Shown here: one piece after another, positions 27,090-34,860 of the stretch
Position numbering within the stretch: the first letter of the stretch is position 1
Layout of the letters: the number at the start of each line of letters is the position of its first letter
Assembly: GCF_003202405.1 (NCBI RefSeq)
Contig: NZ_QJHL01000005.1
Span: 310,001-374,000 of the forward strand
From: Flavobacterium hydrophilum
GTDB taxonomy: Bacteria > Bacteroidota > Bacteroidia > Flavobacteriales > Flavobacteriaceae
DNA length: 64,000 nt
Direction: 5' to 3'
Notes under the pieces: generated by a model
Databases searched by the model: none
Seen by the model: the letters and a program-made list of their open reading frames with translations, nothing else
Told to the model about the DNA's origin: nothing
Program-made: the position numbers and the translations under genes

Positions 27090-28285
27090 TATCGAATTAT
27101 TTTTAGATACGCACTATAAATATTGTCCAGAATCGATGTTCTCATATACATGACGTTTTCATCTTTTTCTGCTAATTCATATTGAATTAAACCCGCATCA
27201 CAATAATAATATAAGGAATCGCCTTCGGGAAATTCAAGATTTGAAATAGGCATGGTTGTTAATTTTGTTTCGAATAACATTTCGCCATTTAAGTCTAATT
27301 GAAAAAGTTTTCCCTTTTTTGTATATCCCCATATATTATCATCCTGCTCAGTCATGTATTCGATACTGTCTTCTTTAAAATCAGTTTTCCATATCCGGGT
27401 TCCGGTTTTTGAATCAACAGCATAAATAGAAGAACCTGTTGTGCCTTGTGTTCCAAAATAGACTTTGTTGTCTTTGCAGAATATTCTTTCCCGGATATTA
27501 CTTTGATTTTCTTCTAATTTAAATTGCCATAAAACATCCAGTTTATCCGGACTTAAGGCATAAAGTACATCTTTTTCGCTTGCTGCAAATACATTTTCGC
27601 CATCTGTTACCGGTTTTCCGGTCATGGTCTGCTCAAAGCTTTTTTGGCTAAGGACTTTTCCTGTTGCACCATCAAAACTATAGAAATTAGCTCCGCTTGG
27701 CGTAAAAACTTTGTTTCCAAAAGACAGCACCGGAATATCATTATTTACAAGATCCAGTTTGTATTTCCATGCTAAACTGCCGTCTTTTAAATTAAGGGCA
27801 TAAATAGTCTGGTTTTGTGCCGTTACATACAGTTTGCCGTTACTAATAACCGGAACCTGATCTTTTAATATGATCTGATCTTTACTGTCCCCTAATCTTG
27901 ATTTCCAAAAAATAGTTCCGTCCTGATTGTCAATTGCGAAAATTTCACCGTTGATAAAAGGTGCATATACAACTCCGTCCTGCAGCGTTATTTTATTTCC
28001 ACACATCGGAGTATGGGCATCTGTTGCTTTTACAGTCCACACAATAGTTTCAGATTCTAAATCATAAGAAAAAAGGTTACCATCGTAATCATAAATCAGG
28101 ATGGAAGCCAGATCTAACGGAATTTTTGCAAGTGCCTTTATGCTTTTATTAGTAACCATATCATTAAGAGGCAAAACTTCAGCAGCAACTGGATTAGTTT
28201 TCTCCGGTTCTGATGTAGTTGTCACTTGCGCAAAGACATTTATAACAGTAAATACAAATAAAAGAGTTATGAGTTTCTTTTTCAT
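27089..28285 (-). CDS. Exported PQQ-like beta-propeller protein
   Basis: A 398-residue exported protein. The start MKKKLITLLFVFTVINVFAQ at 28285 gives a signal peptide; 41 in-frame codons upstream have no protein character. The mature part consists of PQQ-type repeats with the pattern …DGxxxWK…, such as NQDGTIFWKSRLG, NLKDGSLAWKYKL and DSKTGTRIWKTDF, folding as a beta-propeller. Without dehydrogenase residues this is likely a structural or binding propeller like BamB rather than a PQQ enzyme. It is transcribed away from the DUF4419 gene. Function unknown. Confidence 0.85.
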   Translation of the reverse strand: MKKKLITLLFVFTVINVFAQVTTTSEPEKTNPVAAEVLPLNDMVTNKSIKALAKIPLDLASILIYDYDGNLFSYDLESETIVWTVKATDAHTPMCGNKITLQDGVVYAPFINGEIFAIDNQDGTIFWKSRLGDSKDQIILKDQVPVISNGKLYVTAQNQTIYALNLKDGSLAWKYKLDLVNNDIPVLSFGNKVFTPSGANFYSFDGATGKVLSQKSFEQTMTGKPVTDGENVFAASEKDVLYALSPDKLDVLWQFKLEENQSNIRERIFCKDNKVYFGTQGTTGSSIYAVDSKTGTRIWKTDFKEDSIEYMTEQDDNIWGYTKKGKLFQLDLNGEMLFETKLTTMPISNLEFPEGDSLYYYCDAGLIQYELAEKDENVMYMRTSILDNIYSAYLKIIR

Positions 28286-28595
28286 TTTAAATTTGGGTTT
28301 TATAATTTGATTTGGGCAATTATTTGAAGCAAAAAAATTTTGATTCCCGAAACAACAATCTTTATGCCAAATATAGTGAAAATTTATTCGGGTGTTTTTA
28401 AGCAACAAGTCTTTAGGTTGTAAACTGTTTTTTTAAAGAAAATAAGTTTCCGAAATTGTTTTAATACCATTCGAAAAAATAAATAATTGTAGTAAAAATA
28501 TTCTTTATATTCGCTCAACGCGCTAGATGTAATGGCTCTAATTTGGAACTAAAAACCTAAAATATCATTATAGTAACCAACTATTAATTCAATAA
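28286..28595. other. 310-bp divergent intergenic region
   Basis: Spacer between the propeller gene (minus) and the DUF4419 gene (plus). A possible plus-strand promoter lies at 28487-28513. No repeat or small gene was seen. Confidence 0.4.
28487..28513 (+). promoter_or_regulatory. Possible promoter of the DUF4419 gene
   Basis: A TTG (28487-28489) and TATATTCG (28506-28513, seven of eight matches to TAnnTTTG) are separated by 16 bp and lie about 80 bp before the ATG. The spacing is slightly short for this phylum. Confidence 0.4.
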
Positions 28596-29837
28596 ATGAG
28601 AAAAAAATATATTGTATTTTTATTACTTGCCCTTTCTAAACTAAACGCACAAGTCAAAATAGTTTGTGATGATGTTAAATTAGCCAGTAAGCCGTTACCC
28701 GAAGTCTCTTATGTAAAAGCAATTGAAACCAGAATAGGAGGGAAATTTGAAGCTTGTGAATTTAAACTCAGAAATGATTTATTTGTCGAGACCGAAATAC
28801 ATCCATTTGTTGAGTGTCTATATATTGCTTACGCAGATCACCGACGAATAAGTATAAGCCCGGATATGATCTGGCTGCTGATATGCCAGGGTTTTTCTAC
28901 ACATGTCAACATCAATTCCGAAAAATTAAGGGCAAAATTTGTGGCATTCGACGATAAAAAAAAATTAACAGTTGATACTCAGCCCATCAGTACAGAGTTT
29001 AAAAAAGGAAGTATCAATTCGCCATGGCCATTAGCTTTTCCCGTTATGGCAGATTCAATTTCTAAATATATCAAATCTGATATACATAATCTATATGTAC
29101 AATCATTTAGCACTACAACAGCTGTGGAGAAAGCTGCTTACGAAGTAGCCTTATTAAATGTAATGAGTGGTTATTTCGAATACGAATACGCTTCAGCATG
29201 TGGTATCCCTGAAATAAACATTGAAGGAAAAAAAGAAGATTGGCTAAAAATTAAAAAAAACATAAAAAGATTTAAAGGATACGAGATCGATAATTGGATA
29301 AACTCAATTGAACCCATTATTCAGCAATTTATCAATGCAAGTGATAACAAAATAGATCACAAATTTTGGTCAAACATATTTAAAAGAAAAGATGAAAGCG
29401 GTGGTCCATATATAACTGGCTGGATTATTAAGTTTTTCCCTTATGTTAGTGATGGAAATCAAAAAATGATTAACAATCCTTTCATAGAAAGAGAGCCGGA
29501 AAAATTTATGGAAGGACTGACAACTAATCAATTTAACAACGGGCTTTCTAAAGCTGATTTTATTTGGAATTATTTTGGAAAGAAATATGAAATGCAATTT
29601 TTAGCCGGGTTTATCGGAATAAAACAAGATAAAAAATCAGTAACTCTAAGACCGGAAATTGGCTGGTTAGTTAAAGATAAAAAGCAGCTCATTGAAACAA
29701 AGAAACCCGGCGAAATAAAAGAAAAAAGCCGTGAATCCAATAAAAATTATCCAACCAATTGGAAAATATATTTATCAATCCTGACTGGCATATTATCATT
29801 GGGACTTATACTATTTTATAAATTCAGAAAAAAATAA
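28596..29837 (+). CDS. DUF4419 family protein, exported and membrane-anchored
   Basis: A 413-residue protein of the DUF4419 family, whose function is unknown. A signal peptide (MRKKYIVFLLLALSKLNAQ) precedes the domain (about 60-320), with family motifs HPFVECLYIAYADHRR, SPDMIWLLICQGFSTH and GGPYITGWIIKFFPY. A single helix near the C-terminus (about 388-408) followed by KFRKK suggests a membrane anchor with a short cytoplasmic tail. Family members in bacteria and fungi are usually described without export signals, so a secreted, anchored version is worth noting. It is monocistronic, ended by a strong hairpin. Confidence 0.85.
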   Translation: MRKKYIVFLLLALSKLNAQVKIVCDDVKLASKPLPEVSYVKAIETRIGGKFEACEFKLRNDLFVETEIHPFVECLYIAYADHRRISISPDMIWLLICQGFSTHVNINSEKLRAKFVAFDDKKKLTVDTQPISTEFKKGSINSPWPLAFPVMADSISKYIKSDIHNLYVQSFSTTTAVEKAAYEVALLNVMSGYFEYEYASACGIPEINIEGKKEDWLKIKKNIKRFKGYEIDNWINSIEPIIQQFINASDNKIDHKFWSNIFKRKDESGGPYITGWIIKFFPYVSDGNQKMINNPFIEREPEKFMEGLTTNQFNNGLSKADFIWNYFGKKYEMQFLAGFIGIKQDKKSVTLRPEIGWLVKDKKQLIETKKPGEIKEKSRESNKNYPTNWKIYLSILTGILSLGLILFYKFRKK

Positions 29838-29870
29838 ACAATCTGTTTTAACACCTATCGCTAAATATCA

Positions 29871-29908
29871 AAAAAGGCTTTAAGTTATGTAAAACTTAAA
29901 GCCTTTTT
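29871..29908. terminator. Bidirectional terminator between convergent genes
   Basis: A 16-bp perfect stem (29871-29886 with 29893-29908) with A and T runs on both ends, between the DUF4419 gene (plus) and the T9SS cargo gene (minus). Confidence 0.88.
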
Positions 29909-29929
29909 AAAATCCTTATTAGAGAAGAT

Positions 29930-30694
29930 TTAATTTTTTATAAACTTTCCCGACTTATTATCCAGTTTGTAAATGTAGACACCATTTTGAAAGGCACTAA
30001 CATCTACTTTAATTTCTTCTTCTGTATGATTTTCTTCTAATATTTTTTTACCATTTGCAGAAAATATTTGTAAAACTGAAGCTTTACCAGTACTGTTCGC
30101 ATTTGAAATAGTAATCATATTGTTGCTTGGATTCGGAAATACAAAAGCTTTTTTCGTCAAAATATCCTGTTGCTCAGTTGACAATGTTCCTGTTAGTCCG
30201 TATACATCGTATTCGTATGAATTTGTAACAGGATTTTCAAGTGAACCTGAAACAATCATTTTATAATTGTTCGAATTATCTCTAACTATTCCAGCATAAT
30301 ATTTGTCCGGAAAACTTTGAAGAAGAACTCCTGTATCATTGCATAAGTATATTTTCTGAGTATTGTTCTTGTATGATTTATACAAAAATTCAATTTGACC
30401 GTCATTATTGAAAAGTTTATCTGTTACGAAAATAAATTCAGAAAGAAAATGCCCCGAATCTAACGGAATTGTAAAAGAAGTTTCAAGTACATGAGATTGG
30501 TTGTAAATTTCGACCGTGTTTGTCTCTCTGTCAAAAGTATAATATTTTAACCCGTTAGCTGAATTAAACCCAACAACGTCTTTCATGCTTGATTTTTGTA
30601 TATCAGTACTGTAAGTATGTTCAAAAGTTGCTTGTGAATAAGAATAGGAGTAAATAAAAAGATTGGATAATAATAAAAAAGTAATTTTTTTCAT
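29930..30694 (-). CDS. T9SS-sorted secreted protein
   Basis: A 254-residue exported protein with signal peptide (MKKITFLLLSNLFIYSYSYS). The N-terminal 175 residues have no recognised domain. The last 75 form a type A T9SS C-terminal sorting domain: FVFPNPSNNMITI, VLQIFSANGKKILE, VDVSAFQNGVYIYKLDN, ending with KFIKN. By family knowledge the protein crosses the outer membrane through the T9SS and is released or attached after removal of the domain. The cargo function is unknown. It stands alone between two terminators. Confidence 0.88.
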   Translation of the reverse strand: MKKITFLLLSNLFIYSYSYSQATFEHTYSTDIQKSSMKDVVGFNSANGLKYYTFDRETNTVEIYNQSHVLETSFTIPLDSGHFLSEFIFVTDKLFNNDGQIEFLYKSYKNNTQKIYLCNDTGVLLQSFPDKYYAGIVRDNSNNYKMIVSGSLENPVTNSYEYDVYGLTGTLSTEQQDILTKKAFVFPNPSNNMITISNANSTGKASVLQIFSANGKKILEENHTEEEIKVDVSAFQNGVYIYKLDNKSGKFIKN

Positions 30695-30958
30695 GAATTG
30701 AAATGATATAATTGCCTACTTTCAGTTTTTTAAAGTCGCTGTTTCAGTTTTCCGACTTAGCATCAACCTTTAACCTATACATTAATAACCAACATCTTGC
30801 TGAAATTTTCGATTTTATTTGATAAAAACCTCCTGCAGATATCTTTTTTTTCTAATGATCAGTCTTAGTTTTGCTTCGACGAATGTAAGAAAAGTATTTT
30901 GAATTTTAAATCACAATTTGGTGCTTTTTCAAAGTCATTTAGTCCGGTAATTTTCATG

Positions 30959-31038
30959 CGTCATTTCGAGTTATTTTTAATAATAATGCGATAGCTTTAT
31001 AATTAAAAATTGTATCGAGAAGCTTTTTAATTATAAAG
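30959..31038. repeat. Intergenic repeat, family B copy 2 (degraded)
   Basis: GCGTCATTTCGAGT (30959-30972) and TTGTATCGAGAAGC (31010-31023) match the left half of the complete element at 38293-38416. The right half is missing; instead a perfect 15-bp inverted repeat (30995-31009 with 31024-31038) frames the TATCGAGAAG block. Confidence 0.55.
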
Positions 31039-31122
31039 TCCCTTTAATTTAGTGACGTTGTGTACTCGTTGAAAACTGACCGGAGTATGACTTTAAACAA
31101 TCATACATTTATAAACAAAAAA

Positions 31123-31152
31123 CAAATCCATACCTGATTAGGTATGGACTTG
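31123..31152 (-). terminator. Terminator of the beta-helix lipoprotein gene
   Basis: Arms 31123-31134 and 31141-31152 pair at 11 of 12 positions (core CCATACC / GGTATGG). On the minus strand the stem is followed by TTTGTTTTTTG-type sequence. It lies about 57 bp after the stop codon. Confidence 0.75.
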
Positions 31153-31208
31153 TACTACTAATTACTAATATTCAAAAATTTATTTATTGGATTACATCGC
31201 TTATAGTA

Positions 31209-32729
31209 TTACCTCCCCGGACCGGTACTCCCTCCTATTTTTGTCACCATAGATGTCAACGTAAAACTTGAAGATACCGTAGAATTACTAAATGTTCCTC
31301 CCAAATATAATCCGTTAAAATCCGAAGCGTTAGTTACCGCAGAAACCGTAACCAATTTATAGGTTTTGCCCGAACTAAATTTACTGCCGGACAAAAGTAA
31401 TGTTGTAAAACTCACAGGTGATTTAAACGTCATTACCTCTGCGTTATCACTATCTAATACGCTAAATATAGTTCCCGCATTTCCGCTTCCCAAAATAGCA
31501 GAAGCCTGTGTAGATACGCTGGCAGTCGGTGAGCTGGTAGCTCCTCCGGCACCAATCAAAAGCCCTCCAGTAATTTTGAACGTATTATTATCGCAATCAA
31601 AACCTTCTTCCGGGCTTTTGGCTCCTGTAGAAAAGATTCTTCCGCCGGTAATAGTCAGTGTACCATTAGAATCGATACCATCATTTGTTGTACTATAGAC
31701 AACAATAGTTCCCCCATTGATATAAATGGCATCTGCGGCATTGATGGCATCATCGACAGCCTTGATATAAATAGTGCCGTCATTGATTGTCAGTTTACTT
31801 TTGCTCTCGATTCCTTCACCGCCTTCACCAGTTGTAGTGATCGTAATGGTGCCTCCATTAATTACAACATAGGGATCAATCGTATCGTCTGTGTCGTATG
31901 AAGCCACTATTCCGTCATCGGCAACAGTAGCGGTGATCGTTCCACCATTGATAATGATATGTCCCTCTTCTGCTTCGATCCCGTCACTGGACGCAGTAAT
32001 GCTCAGAGTACCTCCATCAATATAAACCCCATCATTGGTATGAATACCATCTGAAGAAGCTTTCGTTATAGTAATCGTTCCGCTTTGTACACGCACATAA
32101 TCATCTGCAGCAATACCATGTTTATTATTACCTATAATATTAAGTATCCCGGTACCTGAAAAAATAAGTTGTCCTTCGCTAAAAAAGGTTCCCTTTTGGT
32201 CTTCTGTAGAAGTAGCATACGTTACTCCGTCCTCTAATGTGTTTGTTCCGCTCAATACAACAAAAGCACGCTTACCGGACTGGATATTGACTGCCGATCC
32301 ATCATTGTTTTTGATAGACACGCCATTAAGTGTAAGCTTATATTTTTTGTCGCTGTAGATTTTGAGCATCCCATCTGTGGTACTGCCGGAAACTTCATAA
32401 GCTACTCCGGCAACTGTAGAAGTAACGGTAACATCTGCTCCGGAAGTAGTAACGGTTACTCCCGTTACCGCATTTTCTATCGTTGCACTAGTGCCGCTAA
32501 ATGTTATTTTTACTGTAGAAGCAAAGGTTGAATTGGCCAGTATATCCTCCTCGTTTGCTCCGGTCTCAGATGATCCTTCTGCTGTTCCCTTCGCATCCGT
32601 TGCACTAATTGTAACAGGTTCAGTAGTTGTAACATTGGTTTCTTCCTCATTACTATCGTTATCTTTTGAACAGGATAAGGTAAGAATGCCTAAAAACAGA
32701 CTGAAATAGAAATATCTTTTTGTTTTCAT
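31209..32729 (-). CDS. Beta-helix carbohydrate-binding lipoprotein (Cthe_2159-like)
   Basis: A 506-residue lipoprotein. The start MKTKRYFYFSLFLGILTLSCSKD gives a lipobox; fourteen in-frame upstream codons are excluded. After a Ser/Thr/Glu linker the body is built of repeating rungs of the type ING-GTI-x-I-T and DGI (GGTITATVADDGIVAS, TINDGTIYIKAVDDAINAAD, INGGTIVVYSTTNDGIDSNG), the pattern of the Cthe_2159 family (PF14262), a polysaccharide-lyase-like right-handed beta-helix with many Asp-rich calcium sites. The founding member binds pectin-type and cellulosic glycans. No lyase residues could be assigned. It lies outside any SusCD locus. Confidence 0.85.
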   Translation of the reverse strand: MKTKRYFYFSLFLGILTLSCSKDNDSNEEETNVTTTEPVTISATDAKGTAEGSSETGANEEDILANSTFASTVKITFSGTSATIENAVTGVTVTTSGADVTVTSTVAGVAYEVSGSTTDGMLKIYSDKKYKLTLNGVSIKNNDGSAVNIQSGKRAFVVLSGTNTLEDGVTYATSTEDQKGTFFSEGQLIFSGTGILNIIGNNKHGIAADDYVRVQSGTITITKASSDGIHTNDGVYIDGGTLSITASSDGIEAEEGHIIINGGTITATVADDGIVASYDTDDTIDPYVVINGGTITITTTGEGGEGIESKSKLTINDGTIYIKAVDDAINAADAIYINGGTIVVYSTTNDGIDSNGTLTITGGRIFSTGAKSPEEGFDCDNNTFKITGGLLIGAGGATSSPTASVSTQASAILGSGNAGTIFSVLDSDNAEVMTFKSPVSFTTLLLSGSKFSSGKTYKLVTVSAVTNASDFNGLYLGGTFSNSTVSSSFTLTSMVTKIGGSTGPGR

Positions 32730-32924
32730 AGTATTTGATATTAATAAAGTTAGTAATCGCAAAATGTTCAATTTTTATCAAAACAAACTGCTATACCATA
32801 ATGCTCTTATAAAGTAATAGTTGCAATACTATGCATATTCAGGAACTCCAACAATAAATTGAGGTGAACGTACATTTTTTTGTGGTAAAAAGAAATTATT
32901 AGCTTAAATCCAGCTTCATTTGAT

Positions 32925-32989
32925 GCACGTCTGCGATGAGTACCTGCTTACATTTTTGAACTCAATCAAGCATTTACCACGCAGCTCCA
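32925..32989 (+). repeat. Intergenic repeat C, copy 1
   Basis: Reads GCACGTCTGCGATGAGTAC … CATTTTTGAACTCAATCAAG … CGCAGCTCC. It aligns end to end with 34195-34258, with a one- or two-base gap and roughly 70 percent identity by eye. Both copies are in the same orientation and bracket two small genes. Confidence 0.55.
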
Positions 32990-33090
32990 ATAAGGATAAT
33001 CCTCTCATATAAAAGTACCGGTCTCGCACTCCCTTAGAAATTAGTTTATATTTGAAATGATTTGCTTCGCCTGTTCGTCATCGGCTCTTG

Positions 33091-33122
33091 TGGCAAATCC
33101 GAAAACAAGGTTTAATTAGATC
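33091..33122 (+). repeat. Intergenic repeat D, copy 1
   Basis: TGGCAAATCCGAAAACAAGG followed by TTTAATTAGATC. A near-identical 33-bp word occurs at 33707-33739, just upstream of the VOC gene, in the same orientation. Confidence 0.6.
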
Positions 33123-33133
33123 TTTTAAATAAA

Positions 33134-33159
33134 AAAAAACCGCCAAATAGCGGTTTTTT
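33134..33159 (-). terminator. Terminator of the small lipoprotein gene
   Basis: Perfect 10-bp stem AAAAAACCGC (33134-33143) with GCGGTTTTTT (33150-33159), about 15 bp after the stop codon on the minus strand. Confidence 0.85.
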
Positions 33160-33174
33160 ACACATAATAATGTT

Positions 33175-33591
33175 TTATCTTGTTCTGTATATATACTTAT
33201 AAAGTAGTTCATCATTGCTGTATTCCAAACATTCAATATAGCCTTTTTTTCTCTCGTAGGTGTGTTTTGAAATTAATCCAATGTTTAAATTCATATAAAT
33301 GCTGACAAATTTACCATTTTCAAATGTCACCGGACTTTGAGTATAATAGCCTTTACTGAATTCGTATGTCAATAATTTTGTCTTTTTTTCATAATACAAA
33401 CGGCTATCATCTGTTGTATACAATGCACTATTTGTTATTTCCTCCCAAGTGCCTGCATTATTATAATATGTTTTTGTTTCAATTATTTTAAAACTAAACG
33501 ATTTATCTTCTGTATACTGCTCGTCACTATCACTACTGCAGCTAATTAACGTACTTATCGCAATAAATGCGCATAGTATTGCTTTTCTCAT
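33175..33591 (-). CDS. Small lipoprotein of unknown function
   Basis: A 138-residue lipoprotein: signal peptide with lipobox LISCSS (Cys18), an acidic stretch, then a beta-rich domain (SFSFKIIETKTYYNNAGTW, LLTYEFSKGYYTQSPVTF, GYIECLEYSNDELLYKYIY). I do not recognise the family. It has its own terminator and is flanked on both sides by copies of repeat D, and more widely by repeat C, which makes it look like part of an accessory patch rather than a core operon. Confidence 0.7.
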   Translation of the reverse strand: MRKAILCAFIAISTLISCSSDSDEQYTEDKSFSFKIIETKTYYNNAGTWEEITNSALYTTDDSRLYYEKKTKLLTYEFSKGYYTQSPVTFENGKFVSIYMNLNIGLISKHTYERKKGYIECLEYSNDELLYKYIYRTR

Positions 33592-33706
33592 ATTTCTGTT
33601 TTTTATTTTTTAACAAGTATACTAATAATAATCATAATTGATAAAGTTGAAACGAATTGTTTTTAAGGAATAATCCGCCTTTGAACGGGTTAGTTTGTTT
33701 CTTATT

Positions 33707-33739
33707 TGGCAAATCCAAAAACAGAGTTTAATTTAGTCC
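33707..33739 (+). repeat. Intergenic repeat D, copy 2
   Basis: TGGCAAATCCAAAAACAGAG followed by TTTAATTTAGTCC, about 40 bp before the VOC start codon. It matches 33091-33122 at about 27 of 32 positions. Confidence 0.6.
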
Positions 33740-33778
33740 CAGACAATAAACAGCAAAACTCAAAAACAAAAGTATAAA

Positions 33779-34129
33779 ATGGAAATACGTTTATTGGTTT
33801 TAAGAACAGGAGACACAAAAAAACTATCCGATTTTTACAGCCTGTTCGGATTGACTTTTGAGTACCACCAACACGGAAATTCGCCATTTCATTACAGTGC
33901 GACTATCGGAAAAACAGTTTTAGAAATTTATCCTTTAACCAAAAGCCAGACCAAAGCAGACGAAAACCTAAGATTAGGATTCGGAATTGACAACTTCGAA
34001 GCAACAATTCAAAAATTAACAGCTTTAGAAGTCGTGTTTGCATTGCCTCCTACACAAACAGAGTTTGGATTCATGGCCGTAATTGAAGATTTTGAGGAAA
34101 GGAAAATTGAGTTGTATAAAAATAGCTAG
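33779..34129 (+). CDS. VOC (glyoxalase/bleomycin-resistance fold) family protein
   Basis: A 116-residue cytoplasmic protein of the vicinal oxygen chelate superfamily. It opens with a strand and the typical DTKKLSDFYSLFGLTFE helix-strand (about 12-28), then TVLEIYPLT, and ends FMAVIEDFEERKIELYKN, the C-terminal strand carrying the usual metal-ligand Glu. Members range from glyoxalases to antibiotic-binding proteins, so no substrate can be assigned. It lies between repeat D (40 bp upstream) and repeat C (about 65 bp downstream), like a single-gene cassette. Confidence 0.85.
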   Translation: MEIRLLVLRTGDTKKLSDFYSLFGLTFEYHQHGNSPFHYSATIGKTVLEIYPLTKSQTKADENLRLGFGIDNFEATIQKLTALEVVFALPPTQTEFGFMAVIEDFEERKIELYKNS

Positions 34130-34194
34130 TTGAAATGTGTAATTTAAAAAATCAACAACTGAATTATCTGTTTTTTATGAGTTGACAATCATCT

Positions 34195-34258
34195 GGTGCT
34201 CTGTGACGAGTACAACTTAGATTTTTAAACTAAATAAAGCGTTTGAATGCGGCTTTTG
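34195..34258 (+). repeat. Intergenic repeat C, copy 2
   Basis: GGTGCTCTGTGACGAGTAC … ATTTTTAAACTAAATAAAGC … GCGGCTTTT, aligned with 32925-32989. It lies 65 bp after the VOC stop codon. The sequence from here to the HxlR gene (34389) has no coding frame and includes GTGCGGCTACTGAATA-type words also reminiscent of spacer repeats. Confidence 0.55.
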
Positions 34259-34389
34259 AGATAATTGCGTATGTAAAAAATAGCTTTATAAGAATTCTAT
34301 TTTAATAAACCGTACAAACGCTACAATTCATCTTTTAAATTAAGCAAGTACTCGTTGAGCAATGTGCGGCTACTGAATAATTCTGACGG

Positions 34390-34740
34390 CTATTTTCCAA
34401 TAATTTTTCTTCTATGAGTTTGTCCCCACTCTGATAGATTGTTTATAATGATTTGTAATGTTTTACCATGTTCTGTAAGTTCATATTGAACACTTATGGG
34501 TTGTGTATCCAAAACAGTACGGTTGACTATTTTATTTACTTCCAATTCTTTCAGTTCTTTGCTCAGCATTTTATTGGAAATACCCACAACATCATGTAAA
34601 ATATCTGAAAATCTTCTCTTGTTATAATAACAAATTGAAGATATTATTGGTATTTTCCATTTACCACTTAGCACATCCATCGAATCTTGAATTGCTATTA
34701 AGTTTTTCTTATTCTCTTGTAAACACTGAACTTTTCCCAT
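34390..34740 (-). CDS. HxlR-type winged-helix transcriptional regulator with N-terminal cysteine
   Basis: A 116-residue DNA-binding protein of the HxlR (DUF24) family: DVLSGKWKIPII, RRFSDILHDVVGISNKMLSKELKELE (recognition region, about 42-67) and the wing VQYELTEHGKTL. The start is set at MGKVQCLQENKK (34740), which puts a cysteine at position 6, the place of the redox-sensing cysteine in YodB-like members; a longer start 20 codons upstream lacks family support. It is divergent from an SDR gene across a 120-bp spacer containing a perfect palindrome, and probably represses it and itself. Confidence 0.88.
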   Translation of the reverse strand: MGKVQCLQENKKNLIAIQDSMDVLSGKWKIPIISSICYYNKRRFSDILHDVVGISNKMLSKELKELEVNKIVNRTVLDTQPISVQYELTEHGKTLQIIINNLSEWGQTHRRKIIGK

Positions 34741-34797
34741 ACTGTTGGTTACTTTTAGGTTACTTGATTCCCTGAATGATACAATTACTTTCCGATA

Positions 34798-34834
34798 CAA
34801 AGTTACAAAAGTATACTTTCACTTTCTAACTTTG
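34798..34834. promoter_or_regulatory. Overlapping divergent promoters with a 12-bp palindromic operator
   Basis: A TAACTTTG box faces right at 34827-34834 and the same TAACTTTG faces left (complement of 34798-34805); both match the Bacteroidota -7 consensus TAnnTTTG exactly. Between them lies the perfect palindrome AAAGTATACTTT (34808-34819). One box serves the SDR gene (ATG at 34861), the other the HxlR gene (ATG at 34740). A regulator on the palindrome would block both promoters. The -33 elements are weak. Confidence 0.65.
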
Positions 34835-34860
34835 CAGCTCACAAATTAAAAAAGTAAAAA

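Larger units (their letters stand above)
30695..31208. other. 514-bp intergenic region
   Basis: It separates two minus-strand genes. It holds a degraded copy of repeat family B (30959-31038) and the terminator of the upstream beta-helix gene (31123-31152). The right-hand side of the T9SS gene, about 30695-30900, should hold its promoter. No coding frame of note. Confidence 0.45.
32730..33174. other. 445-bp intergenic region with cassette-type repeats
   Basis: It contains repeat C copy 1 (32925-32989), repeat D copy 1 (33091-33122) and the terminator of the small lipoprotein gene (33134-33159). The rest, including the region upstream of the beta-helix gene, shows no coding frame. Confidence 0.5.

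Noticed and set aside
31209..32729. Periodic GGT/GAT-type repeats in the beta-helix gene.
   Set aside because: Explained by the repeating rungs of the protein fold.
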